This document shows positions 45,901 through 58,004 of a stretch of DNA of 64,000 nt, in pieces. The notes under the pieces were generated by a model, which was given only the letters and a program-made list of their open reading frames with translations, was not told where the DNA came from and ran no database searches. The position numbers and the translations under genes were made by a program. Each line of letters starts with the position of its first letter. The stretch's first letter is position 1. Source of the DNA: Drosophila pseudoobscura (lineage: Eukaryota > Arthropoda > Insecta > Diptera > Drosophilidae); assembly GCF_009870125.1 (NCBI RefSeq), contig NC_046680.1:21471501-21535500 (forward strand), in the 5' to 3' direction.

Positions 45901-48900
45901 GCCCCCTCGAAGGCGTTCGGCTCGATGCCCGTCAGTTGGTTGCGCTTCAGCTCAAGCTTCACCAGATGCGGCAGCCGCCCAAAGAGGCCATCGGAATTGA
46001 TGCTTCCCAGTTCGTTATCGTTGAGCAAACTGCAAAATCGAATAATGTATCAGCTTAACTCGGTTGGAGGGCAGCAGCCGGAACAGGGCAGGGACAGAAA
46101 CAGGGACAGGCACGGGCACAGGGACAGGACTTACAGCTCAGTGGTGTGGAGGGGTATGTCACGTGGTATTTCCTTCAGTCCACGGCCCGCACAGTCGACG
46201 GTGGTGCCCTCGCAGTGGCACATGGCCGGACAGTCCGAGTCCATTCGACACTCGCCGGACAGCTTCATTCGCAATTCATCCCAGGAGCCTGTAGAATAGT
46301 TGGGAGCGATGTTTGGGGTTGGAACGGGCTGGTGTGTCTGGGACTTTACTTACATTTAAATTTCTCCTCGCGCAGAGATTCAATGCGACGACGATGCATC
46401 CGCTTCGGTGACTCGCAGCGTGCTCCACTTGTCTCTATGGGATTTTTGTGCAAATAGTCGGCCAGCCAGCGGAGATTGCAGTCGCAAATGAAAGGATTCT
46501 TGGCCAGATGTCTATATGTATATATATATAGATGTGCATGTTTTTGTGCGGAAATGGAAAGAAAGTAAGCAAAAGAAAGTAGCATTGAGCATTCGACTGA
46601 ATGGCATGGCGTTCTGTAGGGATTCACAGAGAAAGATGTTGCAAAAGGAGCCCACTGGAGGCTTGAGACGTCTTAAAAGTGCACCAGCCTTGTGGCTACG
46701 ACATTTCCGTTGTTGTTCCACTCCACTCGGCCCTCCTTCCGTCCTTGGGTGTTGTTTTGCAACTATTTAAAAGCGATTCCCGGCAGGGTTGACAAATGCT
46801 CGGGGAAATTGCAGACTTGTGAATGCATTTTCCCCTTCTTTTATTTCGTTTTCCAGGCCACAGGGGGAAAACCTTTCAATAAGGAACGTTGATAGATTTC
46901 ATATTGATAAACTTCAATGCCCTACACCCTATACCCTGTGGTATAGGAATTGACAGATGACCGGTGGTCGAATTCCTTAATTTCTCCTGCCAAATTGATG
47001 GCACAAGATCGCAAGCGGCTTACAGGGGTCTGCCGCTTACAGATCTGATCGGTTGCAACCCAGTTAATGGTGAACAAAAGCTGACAGGAGAGATGACAAC
47101 CCTGCACCCGGGCATACAAATCCTGGTTCGCGTCGCGCACTTAGAGTCCCAACCTCTGGAGCCGCGTACATTTATCGATGCCAAAAGAGAATTCTTCGCA
47201 GCGTCTTCTCGTCGTCGTAGTTGTCTTTTGTTCTCGTTAGAAAGGCTTTACGGTTCACCAGGGGGAATCCCGAAGGAGGTTTGGAAGCTGCCGCTTGTTT
47301 GCCGCTAAACAAATGTCAACGCGCAGACGAGGCAACGATGGGGCAACGATGAGGCAACGATGAGGCAACGACGAGGCGAGGGCCAAGTCAAAGGGAACTA
47401 CTAAATGCACTTCAGAGGTTTAACACCAAAGTGCCTGATGCTCCATTCAAGATGGGGCATGGCATGGCATGCACGAAGGCATGGAGGCATGTTCGAGCTT
47501 TCAGTATGCCTTAGGGGGAGGGGGGAGGCATGGCATCCATTCAAGTGGTGGGAGCAGCAGCGCTGGCAGGAGGAGGAGTCGTCTCTTTCCATGTACTTAC
47601 ACCGTTTTGATGCTCTTCATGGCGTCGAATGTGCCATTAGCCAGGGACTGTATGTTGTTGTCGTACAGGGAGAGCAGGCTGAGGCTGTGGAGGTCGCGGA
47701 ACGCGTCCTTGCGTATGCACGAGATCTCGTTGGCGTTCAGCAGGAGCAGCTGCAGCGAGCCGAGTCCTTTGAAAACGCCCGAGGGTAAGTCCTTTATTTT
47801 ATTGCCGTACAGCACGCTGTTGGGTGGCGCAGGAGGAGCATTCAAGCCGGAGGTGGGGCAGCAGCAGCAGCAGCAAACATGAAAAGAAACACAAATAAAA
47901 CACACGACAAATGTTGAAAAAAAGGTAAAGAAATGTACAAGAAATCACAAAAATACTGGGCTGGCAAGACAAAGTGGTTAAGGCTGTTGTTGCCGTCATT
48001 CCTCTTGCCTCTTCCTTTTTTCTGTGTGTATGGGTGTGTGTCGCTGTGGCTGTGGCTGCCACATTGCGGGCGGCAACTGGTTTTGGCTTAACCGACTAGT
48101 GATGGGCGTGGCGTGGGAGGCGTGGATGCCACGTGACACGTGGGGGAATCCTGAATGAATCCTATTGTTATCCAAAAGGTGGGACCTACGAAGCTTTCCC
48201 AAAGAAATTTTATACTGCATTTAGGGGGGTTCCATTCAATTTTGTTTTTGCATTCTCGGCCATTTTCTTTGTCATTTTTCGCTTGTGCGTTTGGCTGGCA
48301 CCCATTTGGAGGGGCTTAGACGTTCAAATGAAATGTCCTGAAGGAACCATTAAGCTCGTGTCACGCACTCCTCTCGATGAGGGCTACCCATGAAGGACTG
48401 GCAGGGCAGGGCAGGGCGAGAGAAGTGGGAGAGCTGTTAGCCAGGTAAGCTGATGCCTTGCGGGCAGCTCTTAGCGTGGGCCCGATTAGCTCGCTTCTGG
48501 CCAGGCCCAGAGCCCCGCCTGTCACACCACACACAGTGCCTCTTCAGTCGCGTTCTGAGTTCAGTTTAGCCTCAGGTGAGTGCACATTTTGTTGTGTGTG
48601 ATGGCTACTTGTTGCGCACACATCGCAGTCGCACCAGACGAGACGAGACCGCAGCACACCTGAAACCTGATACCTATACCCGTGGCACAGCCAGTTCCCT
48701 GGGCTGGCATTATCCGTACTTACAGTGTGGTTAACTGCTTTAGGCCGCTGAGTGCATCATGGGCTATCCTCGAGATGTTGTTGTTGGACAAATCAATGCG
48801 TCGCAGGCGTCGAAAGCTGGAGAACGATTTCGGTGGCAGTTCCGTAATGAAGTTCTGCTCGAGGCGTCTGGAAGAGTCAAGAGTAAAGAGTAAAGAGAGA

Positions 48901-51900
48901 TTTGCATGCATAAGACTTGAGAGATTCGGAGTCCGAGATCCACTTACAGTTCCGTGGTGTCGTCCGGTAGCGTGACGGGCACACTGGTCAGGCTCTTCTC
49001 ACGGCAATCAACGATACCGTCCGCACAGCGGCATGGGTGTGGACAGCTGTTCTCCGCTCCGCATTCCATCGGGGCATGCTCCGTCAGGCCTGCAGACGAA
49101 AACCAAAAGATGGGGCTTACTTATTTTGCAAATTTAATTTGAACTTCAAGTCGGGAGATGGAGTCTCTCCCCTCCCCGCCCCTCCCTCTCTCCATAATTA
49201 TCAATGCTACTGCACAGCACGCTATATCGTAGAAGAGGGGCTTCGGATGAATGGATGGGGTATGGGGTATGGGCTACGAGGAGGTGCAACTATAACCAGC
49301 CGCTGGCCATAAATGTTTACCCACATAATTCCATAGCATTTCATACAAAACGAAAGTCAAACAAGGAAAGAAATCAAGCCATGAACTGGTGCCAGCTGGA
49401 ATACGGGATGCTCTTTCCCTAAAGATGACTCCCAAATAGTTGTGATTCAATTCAGAACTTTAATCTTTTTCAATTTGCTTCTCGGAATGTTATCCAATCG
49501 CAAGAATCCATCATTATGGCATAAGTAGTATCGAAAGTATCAGATCTCATGATCGGGTCACACGGGTCATCAGCAGCCCAGCTCAGGGACATTCAATCTC
49601 ATCTCCATATCCATAGACATATCCATATCCATATCATGTCCCCCGCATTGGTATATCAATTTCACAGGCTGCCCAAAAACAGCAACCACGAATGCCCTAA
49701 CCATTCCGCTGTTCAACAGAAAGGAGGTTGAGGAAAGAAAACTCGTTTCGTTTCGTTCGGTTTGGAATGGGAATGGGGATGGGGATGGGGCACATTTTCC
49801 GCTTCATTGAGCGGCTCTGTACGCTCTGTGCTCTGCGTCTCGATTGTGGCCAATTTCCCATTCACTTGGCTCAGCGCCTTGGCTTGCCACTTGGCCCGCA
49901 GTCGTTGCCGCAGCTTCAGCTTCAGCCTCGGCTCGAGCATCTGCATCTCTGCATCTTTCGGTTGAGAAAAGAAGCCAAAAACACACACATACAGAAGATG
50001 ATTTCAACGGCGTTAAACGTTTTGGCAAACACACGACGTCGAGTCGATGAGATGAGATGAGCTGAGCGGTGGAGCCAGAGAGCAAGCGATGAAGCCACCA
50101 AAACCACCAAGTGGTTATTGTTATACCCTCGCCGAAAGGGGTTTGTAGGGTTTGGCCCTGACTTTTGGATTCCCTAAAAGGAGTCATTACACAATGGAGA
50201 GATAGTTGCGAGAACAGACCGATGATGAGACCAGTCTTAGTGGGGAGGTCTCTTATGGGTTTCCAGACGATTCCGATAGATTTCATCCTCCAGCTCTCAT
50301 GGATTGTATGGTTTGAAGAGTATTCCAAGCTTCGATCTGCTGAAAGTAACACAACTTCTCTTCATATGCTGTTATTACTGCCCCTGCCCCTGCTGCTGCC
50401 CCCGCCCCCCACTGTTCTGCTGTTTGTGGGCGTTTGAAGCGGGGGTGTGCCCATATGACTGCTTATGATTTATAATGCTTTGTGTTTGCCATCGTTCGAT
50501 GGCTGCTTTGGCATATAAAACTAATTAATTTGGCGGATACATCCACATGGAGAGGCATGGAAACGGGACCGAATGGAGCTGAAATTTCTGTCTATTTGTG
50601 GTAGCGCCTTCTGCAGAGTGCAGAGTGCAACAACATGTTGCACAGACACACAAGACCATGCCATATAGCCGTCTAACATACCTGAACATTTGAACTCCTG
50701 GTCGTGCAGGTCCGCCACGTTTTGGCCCTTCAGCTGCGAGGGGGACTGGCACCGGGTGTAGGGGGCCAGCCGCGGGGCGCTGCGTAGGTAGCGCGACAGC
50801 CAGGACAAATGGCAGTCGCAGGCAAACGGATTGTCCGACAGTCGTAGCGCCCTCAATCTGCCCAGTCCGCCGAAGGCATTATGCGGCAAAGCGGTCAGAT
50901 TATTGTTGTTCAGCGTTCTGAAAGAGAGAGGATACATACAGTACTATATAGAAAGACACAGACAAAAAGGCAGACAGACACATGGTTGGTTAAGGAGGAG
51001 AAAAAGATGGAGTTGACTTTATCTGCTCGGCCGCATCTTTTCGGCTAGTTATGTTTTCTCTTTCAGGCATGGGATGGGCCCGGGACCACAGCACAACAGA
51101 GAGATCGAGTGCTGATCGAAATGTAATTAAAATTTACCATCCCATCGGATTCCTCTTCGAAACACGAGGCAGGGCAGTGGTATTGTTATATTCCGTTGTT
51201 CCAATTGGCCTGCAACTTGAGATTATTTCCCGTTCCGTTCCCCTGAACTCTTCGATTGAAGGCACGCTTGCCTTTAGCAAAAGGCTTGTTCTATTCCGTT
51301 GTTCCATTTCCTAGGAGGTTCTCTTCGACTTGAATATTTCTTTCTTTTATTTCTTGGTCTCAATTGAGCATTATTTCTGTTCCATTTACGTTTGTTCTTT
51401 GAATTTCAAAGCTAGCCTAAGGATTACTCAAATACATGTTTCATCTTGTTTCATTTCATCATTCCAATGTGTGGATACCCTCGAAACATATCATTATATC
51501 GTGTTGGGTTGTTGTTGGTCGTGTTTCCCGTCTTTCCCATTCGAATTGCTTGATAAATGGCCACCATTTCGGGGGCTTCGATTAGTTTATCTCTTGGCGC
51601 AAAAGCTAAACCATTTATTATGTAATTTGGGCAGCCCAACATTAACCGATTGATTTTTAATTCATTCACTAATTCCCAAGCTGATTGATTAACAAAAGGC
51701 ACTAATTCATTGATTAATTGAACCGCTCCCTCTGGCACACTGAGATTCTCGTTCATTGATTGATTTGGCAATTCGGCAAAGTAGCTGCGATTTTGGTTTA
51801 GTTTGGGGGGACCTAGTTTACAGCTCAGTATACTCACAGTATTTCCAGCTCCACGAGACCCTTGAAGGCGTGCTCGTCCAGACAGGTGACTTGATTGTTG

Positions 51901-54900
51901 TCCAGCTGGAGGCTGCGCAGCGATTGGGCGCCCTTGAAGACGCGTCTGCCCACCGTCGCGATGACATTGTGCGAAATGTCCCTGGGGGGGATGGATCGGG
52001 AATGTTAGTATCGTTCTGTCCACAGCACATCGCTGCAGATGGCTACAAGTATTCGACTACTATCGGCTACTTTCGATTCGATTTAACGAGTACTTACAAT
52101 CGCAAAAGATTCGCTGAACTTGTCACAAAGTTTTCAGGAATTGCCTTTAGTCGATTGTTGTTTAGGCGTCTGATTGATTCGATTCGATTTGGTTTGGTAT
52201 GGTTTGGTTTGATTAGAGTGTTGGTTGTTTTTGTTGTGGTTTTTGTTTTTGGTTTTTGGTGTTTCGATTTGGTTTGGTGTTTGGTGACGAGCATATTAGG
52301 CACGCAAAACGAAAAGGTAACGAAAGTAGAGAGATGTCAAAAAACGGCAGAGATATGCAATTAAATAAAACAGAGAACGAAATACGGGAATCAGATACAC
52401 AAAATATTAACGAAATTCGAAATTGGAAACGAAATCTCGCATCAAGCTAGCTATATTACTATATTGCATGTATCTATATAAATACGATATGCACTCGTGT
52501 TAGGTTCCAATAAAAGAGCTTCAAAAAATGGGTTAGTAATTGATTTTTATGTTCAAAAATTCGTCATGCAGCTACTAGCATCGGTAGAAAAGGAGAGTAC
52601 AATTACAGAGTACATATCTGTAATGTGTGATGATGCCTATGTACTTACAGTCGCTCCAGCGAGACCAAATCTTGGAAGGAATTCCTCTCAATCGTATGGA
52701 TTTGATTGTCAGTCAGTTGGCTGATGGATATAGAAGAGAGTAAGAGGAAATGTGTAAAGATATAAAATATAACTCTAAGGAATGGTTTGTATGTACGTAG
52801 ATGTGATAGGATCTTTTTTGTTATCAAAAACTTGGTCATCGGATGATCTGTTAGTCCTCTAGACCCACAATGACTAACAAACTAAAGAATATTGGAGTGT
52901 AGCATTCGTAAATCGTAGTTTATCTTAAGCTGCTTCTTGAAAATAAATAATCTTGAATCTTTAAATTGATTGACCGCGTCCACGCGCATCCATCTTTCGG
53001 ATGGCATTTCCCTATCACATCCCTTACATGCACAAGCCCATTCCTTGGGGCTAACTAATGCTTGCACTCTATAGACCAAAGCACTTCCTTGGCGCATACT
53101 CACAGCATTCGGAGCTTGGTCAGCCGCTGGAAGTCCGTCTCGTATATCACGGTCAAATTGTTGCCCTGCAAATCGCTGCAAATATAGATAAAGAAATTAC
53201 GATTAAAGGAATGGCATTAATTATGTTGCAAGTCCCATGCTGTTGTTGGTTGTAACCCAAGGAGCCCCAGCACACTCCACACACACCACTCATTCACATT
53301 CAAGGCAGAGCGATAATTTTTTTTAATTGCTTGTAAGACAAGTATAAAACAAGAATCTGAGATATGGAGTGGAATGGAGGCTGCCCCGGAGAGTAACAGA
53401 GTGAAAGAGTGAAAGATTTCGTGCTGCCTGTTGTTGCCGATAAAGAAAATATGATATTTAATCATTGAACATGGAGGAACCCCGCCAGATGTGGTCCCAC
53501 AGAAGAAGGAAGAACTGGGAACTCGTTTTGGTTGGCGCAGACAGCCAGACATCCAGACATCCAGACAGAAAGAGAAACAGAGGTAAAATTTGTTACCTGT
53601 AGATGTCATAACAATGAAATGCAGCCAAAAGAGATACAAAAGAGCAGCCCCGGATAGTGAGCATCTCTGCAACGATCTCAACCGAAGTCCGAACCGATCC
53701 GAACCGAACCGTACCGAACCGTGTGCACATGCGCAGACGAACCCCTCCCCGCCCACCAGCAGACAACAACAACGATTACAACAACTACAGCAGGTCCGGT
53801 CTCAGCTGCTTATTTTGAGCAAGGTTCGAGAGACTCCGACTCCAACAGGTAGTAAGACCTTCAGCGACCCGAAACGTAAAATATTTTTTGTTCAGGCTTA
53901 AGCCTTAATGAATCCCGCATCAAGTTGCCAGCCAGTCCCCAGTGCCCAGTCCCCTGCGAACCACAGTTGGAAATATACACTGAGAAAATTATACTGCTTC
54001 TCGGGAAATGCGGTAGATCTTAAGTCAAAAAGGACACAACTTATATTTACAGCCTTTTGCGCTTAGGGAAGTGCAATGCAACTACGTTTATTGAGAGCTA
54101 CAGAGTGCCAGGGACTCGGCTAATCAATTTTAGGAGGACGGACTACTGCCGAACGGACAATTGGATGAAACTAGATCTAGGGTTTCCAAATATCCTCAAG
54201 GATAGCGAAAGGATTTGCAGTTTAGTATCTGATGAATAGTATTTTTTTGCCCCAGTGTAGACGTACTCTCCCAAGAGGAGGCAAAGCAAAGCCCGTATTC
54301 TCTCGCACACTCACACACAGATTTTAATGAGCTTAATATCTCTTCACATCTGTGGGCATCATCTCCTCTGCTTAGATCCAAGAGATTACACCATACACCA
54401 AGAGCATATTCACCAACAACACCAACAATGCGGTGCGATTTTCGATCGGTTTTGCTTTTGTTGTAAAAGCGAAAGACGAAAAAACAAAAGCTTCAATCTC
54501 CCTCTCCTCTGCCACTGCCACTGCCTCTCCCTCTCTCTTTATCTTTATCTGGCTGCCTAATTGCTAAACATTTTTCAAATGCTTCTGGTTCTGTGGCTCT
54601 GCGGTGGTGGCGTTGGTTTTTTCCGTGTAATTTGTTTAAATCATTTTTGGTTGGTCTGTGCATAATTTTTTGCCGTTTTTCTCTGGCTTATAATTAAACA
54701 TTTAGACATTTAACTTCATTAAGTCCTATGTGGGGTCGCTCCGATACGAAAGCTTTTTGTGTTTTCTGTTTCGCTTTTGCTTTTGCTTTTGTTGGTATTT
54801 GCTGCCAGTCGCCTGCTGCCTGCTGCCTCTCGCCTTCCTTCCCAATTAGGTGCCATTTTGGTTTTTGCTCTTTTGTGGCTCTCTTTGATGTGTGCCCAGA

Positions 54901-57900
54901 GCCTCTTTTGCTGAAGCAGCTGAAGATGGTTAGCTCTGGATACCCTTTCATAACGATTGGGCAAGTGGCAGTGGATACTCATGATCATTAAGTATGTAAT
55001 GATTGATTGGTTTATCTTTAGAAACACTTTTGTATTGCAGGTTCAAGTCCATCCCTGCACCATAATACCCTCCAGCAAACAGGGTATCGAGCGGCAAAGC
55101 AACGGGAAGCAGCTGCTGCTATAAATTAGTCGTTCTCAGGTGTGAAAGGGAGAGACGAGAGAACCTTTCCCACTCCCACTCCCACTCCCGCTCTCCCTCG
55201 CCGAACATTAGATGTGCAAAAATGCTGTCGTGTCAATCGAGTAAACTGTGTGGGTGACAGGGATAGGACTAGGGACAGGGACAGGCAGGGACAGGCACGG
55301 CTGGGCTGCTTGTCAGAGCTTAGATCTGCCCTGCTACTCCTTTCCTCTCTCCCTCTCGCACGTTGGGCTTCAGTCTAGTTCCGTTTTCTGTGTAATTAAA
55401 TGGCAATGACTTGTCCAGCGTGCTGGCGGGGCGGGGCGGGGCGGAAGACTTGCGGTGCGGAGTCCCAGTTTGCATTTGCCATTGTTTTTCCCCCTCTCCC
55501 TCTTCTTTCCGCTGTGCATCGACAGGCCAATAGGTGTTCAATATTTGATGTGTGGTGCATGCGTGTGTGTGTGTGTGTGTTCTGGTTCTGTTCGGCATTA
55601 GGGTGCCTCAAGCTGCGGTCATTGAATATTCCAAAATCAATTATTGGAATTTATTCACATACGAGTATATGGAAATACTTTTCAAAGCTTCCTCTTTGAC
55701 TTTGCCTCCAACTAAAATATTAATTCCCTATCGAATTTCCCTTTGACAGCCTTCAATTATTTATGTAGATCTCCTCCCTGTCCATCGTCAGACACTGTCT
55801 ATAATCTGTTGAAATCATAATTCTCTGCGTCAAGCACTTCACTCGCATCATTTCCACACCTTTTGGCTCCTCTTGGCTCTCGCTCTCCTTCTGTGTGGTT
55901 TTTCCCTAAGCTGTTCCCGAGTCCCTCTTGACACATTCTTCGCACTCTGACACACAAGTCTCCCACTTCCACTGCCACCTCCACTCTGCCCAGGAATGTC
56001 ACTCAAAATGTGACATCTTTCTCTCGCAAAGCACTGAAGCCTGAAGCACCCTGTGTGCTGCATTTCCCATACCCCCCGTGCCCCCTACCCCCTACCCATT
56101 CCCATTCCCATTCCCTGTGTTCGCGGGGTTTTCAGAGCATTGCATTGCTATTTTAATATGCAAATATGTCGTGCATGTTGATATGTTTTCTGTTTCTGTT
56201 GCTGTTGCTGTTGCCGTTCGTTTATTTCTGTGTGTGCCAGAGAGAGCATTAAAAAATAAATGGCTACATAACAAAATAAATACCAAATGTGTCCCTGAGC
56301 GGCGCTCGAGAGCGATCCAACGATGGCCGCTCTGCTCTGCTCGGCTCTGCTCTGCTCTGCTGCCTGTTTGACTGCTTACAACTGAACTGGGCTATAATGC
56401 TCTGGCAATGGTAATGGCTCTTGCTCTGACTCTGGCTGATATCTGTTATTAATTTATGTAGAAAAACTGCAGCCACGACAACAGCATGGCTTTTGAGGTC
56501 GGTTTGGGGGGCTCCAAGAGGGGCACCAGCAGCAGAGGTTGAAAGGCATTCTGCATACACTTGCTAATTGCCGGCGCGTTAATTTATGTGGCGACTGCGA
56601 GCGATGGACAGGGGACACCGAGACGCAGACAGAGACGGAGAGATGTATGTAGGACTGACTCGAATGATTGCCTTAATGCATTTGAGTCGACGCGGCATGC
56701 AACAATTATGGTTTGGTCGCTGTGGCGGTGCCCCTGATGTGCTTCGGCGACAATTAATAAACTTAATGGCGATTTAATGTAAGAGAGAGAGAGAGAGAAC
56801 AGACAGAGACACGAATATAGCTCTGATTTCGAAGAGAGTGCGGGTGCGGTTGGGGGATTGGCACTGTCCACCGGTCACCGGACCTTTTCCGTTCGTTTGT
56901 TTTCTCGTTATCGACACGATGTCATGGTCATGGCTTTGCTTGTCCCCCAGCTCCTGTTGCTGTTGTTGTTGTTTGACTATGTAGATTTTTAAACAAATAC
57001 AAAACGGAAGAACACCGAGAACCCCAGACGAATCCCGGCCGGAACGGAGCCCATCATCGTCCGTCGTCTATCGGGCGTGTGCGTGTGCGTGTGTCTGGCC
57101 TGGCCTGGCCTGCCGCCGTCGGGGCTTTATTATTTTAATAGAGTGTGCATAATATTTGAACAATTGGCCCGTGCAGGGCCTTATTCCGACACTCAGTATT
57201 CAGTATTCAGCATTTGTCATTGGTCCTTCCTAAAAGGAAGTCTTTGAGCAGATTTGAAAGGTATTGCCATTGATATTGATATTGATTGGGGATTGTGTCT
57301 GGTTTGAGCGGAAATCTTTGTTTTCCTCTCTCTCCGGGGGGGAATTGATTGTTCTCTGGGCATTCCAAATGATTGCTGTTGTGGACGGAAAATGTGCATT
57401 TGAAAGGTGGATTTTTGTGGAAAGAATATTTGAAAATGAATCACAATGAAATTTGCACAAATATTTGGTTAGGTCTGGTCTACAGAAAATCCATTTGATG
57501 GAATATTTTCTTTTCGGAACATATTTTCTTTGATTATGATTATTTGTTGTACTCAAAGCCCTGGTTCAAATGCATGTATACCCCTTAAATACTGGGCTGA
57601 TATCAAGAAATCCTTCGATTGGTTTGTACTTACAGTCGTTCCACATCTGCTGAGATCTTTCGGGGGATCTGGGTGAGACCACGGTGCGAACAGTCGACGG
57701 TTAGGCCGCTGCAGGAGCAGACCCGCGGGCAGCGGGCCTCCGTAATGACTCCCACACCGCCCCCGGGTATGTGTATGCCCACGGAGCCCAGGCCCCCGCT
57801 GGCGACGCTGGCACTGCCAAAGCCGCCCATGGCATATGGCTCGGCGCCGACGGGCCGGACGATGGCCTCATGGTGCAGGACCAACAGCAGCAGCAGGACC

Positions 57901-58004
57901 AGTGGCAGTGGCAGGCGCCGGAATGGTGCGGGTGGTGTGGGGGCTGGGGCTGGAGCTGGTGCTGATAATGGCAGCCTCGTCGTCGTCCTGGACGGCGGTG
58001 CCAT
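39958..58004 (-). CDS. sli: Slit, secreted axon-guidance ligand for Robo
   Basis: Twenty coding exons: 58004-57634, 53175-53104, 52720-52649, 52169-52098, 51981-51838, 50917-50682, 49089-48948, 48867-48724, 47816-47601, 46511-46354, 46288-46135, 46029-45811, 45736-45665, 44210-43842, 43781-43710, 42745-42602, 42509-40985, 40923-40764, 40264-40122, 40044-39958. All phases agree and give 1,523 aa. The signal peptide ([13 protein letters not shown]) follows a longer Pro/Ala-rich leader than in D. melanogaster. Four LRR blocks with cysteine caps come next (many exons are 72-nt single repeats or multiples), then six EGF repeats, a laminin-G domain (all in exon 17), a seventh EGF and a C-terminal cystine knot ending CGCTKKCY. 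Slit is released by midline glia and repels Robo-bearing axons. No damage is seen. Confidence 0.98.
40265..40763 (-). other. sli intron 18
   Basis: About 500 bp between the last EGF exon and the cystine-knot exons. No repeat or coding signal stands out. Confidence 0.5.
40764..40797 (-). other. sli: Alternative 5' splice site in sli, 33 nt apart
   Basis: The exon after laminin-G can end at 40797 (donor GTGAGG) or 40764 (donor GTACAT). Both are phase 1, so the longer form adds 11 residues ([11 protein letters not shown]) between the last EGF and the cystine knot. From memory the D. melanogaster gene makes the same 11-residue choice. Confidence 0.75.
42746..43709 (-). other. sli intron 15
   Basis: Roughly 1 kb inside the fourth LRR block. 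AT-rich with no recognised element; a short CGATGCGACGCGACGATGACG purine/pyrimidine patch lies near 43336-43356. Confidence 0.5.
44211..45664 (-). other. sli intron 13
   Basis: About 1.45 kb with a CA run after the acceptor (44219-44229), GTGTGTG patches near 44925-44945, CACACA near 45085-45095, and a CT run near 45235-45255. No exon was found. Confidence 0.5.
46512..47600 (-). other. sli intron 9
   Basis: About 1.1 kb. Contains TATATA next to its acceptor, an ACCCTATACCCTGTGGTATAGG-like dyad near 46926-46948, and GGCAACGATGA repeats near 47338-47375. Nothing coding. Confidence 0.5.
47817..48723 (-). other. sli intron 8
   Basis: About 0.9 kb. Has a GCAGCAGCAGCAGCAGC run near 47856-47874 and GGGCAGGGCAGGGC near 48400-48417. 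Nothing coding. Confidence 0.5.
49090..50681 (-). other. sli intron 6
   Basis: About 1.6 kb between LRR blocks one and two. Includes CATATC repeats (about 49600-49640), GGGGATG repeats (about 49770-49790) and a TATACCCT-type motif near 50120-50150 that may mark a decayed dispersed repeat. Open frames around 49804-50352 are not coding by their composition. Confidence 0.45.
50918..51837 (-). other. sli intron 5
   Basis: About 0.9 kb, AT-rich with repeated TTCCGTT words. A 190-codon open frame on - runs across its 3' part, but only because it overlaps a neighbouring exon out of frame. No signal. Confidence 0.5.
52098..52169 (-). CDS. sli: sli 72-nt LRR exon, possible cassette
   Basis: It encodes one 24-residue repeat ([18 protein letters not shown]). 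Both borders are phase 2, like its neighbours, so skipping keeps the frame. From memory it accounts for the 1480 versus 1504-residue forms in D. melanogaster; the vertebrate Slit first LRR block has the matching repeat. Confidence 0.7.
52170..52648 (-). other. sli intron 3
   Basis: About 480 bp rich in GGTTTGGT/TTTTTGGTTTT words on the + strand. Nothing coding. Confidence 0.5.
52721..53103 (-). other. sli intron 2
   Basis: About 380 bp, AT-rich with no recognised element or coding signal. Confidence 0.5.
53176..57633 (-). other. sli intron 1 (4.5 kb)
   Basis: The largest intron, splitting the signal-peptide/LRRNT exon from the first repeat. It holds a CCGAAC-type tandem repeat (about 53688-53720), a TATC-rich CT tract near 54510-54545, an ATACCCT/AGGGTAT dyad (55065-55087), GGGGC repeats (about 55428-55443), GT repeats (about 55563-55580), TTCCCA repeats (about 56094-56116) and a GA run (56783-56798). 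Intron enhancers are plausible but not identifiable by eye. Confidence 0.5.

Noticed and set aside
49804..50352. 182-codon - strand frame in sli intron 6
   Set aside because: Composition is repetitive, no splice borders match sli phases, and no homology to the slit repeats.
55035..55060. GGTTCAAGTCC resembling a tRNA T-loop
   Set aside because: The flanking bases do not form the 5-bp T stem and there is no acceptor stem or A/B box pair.
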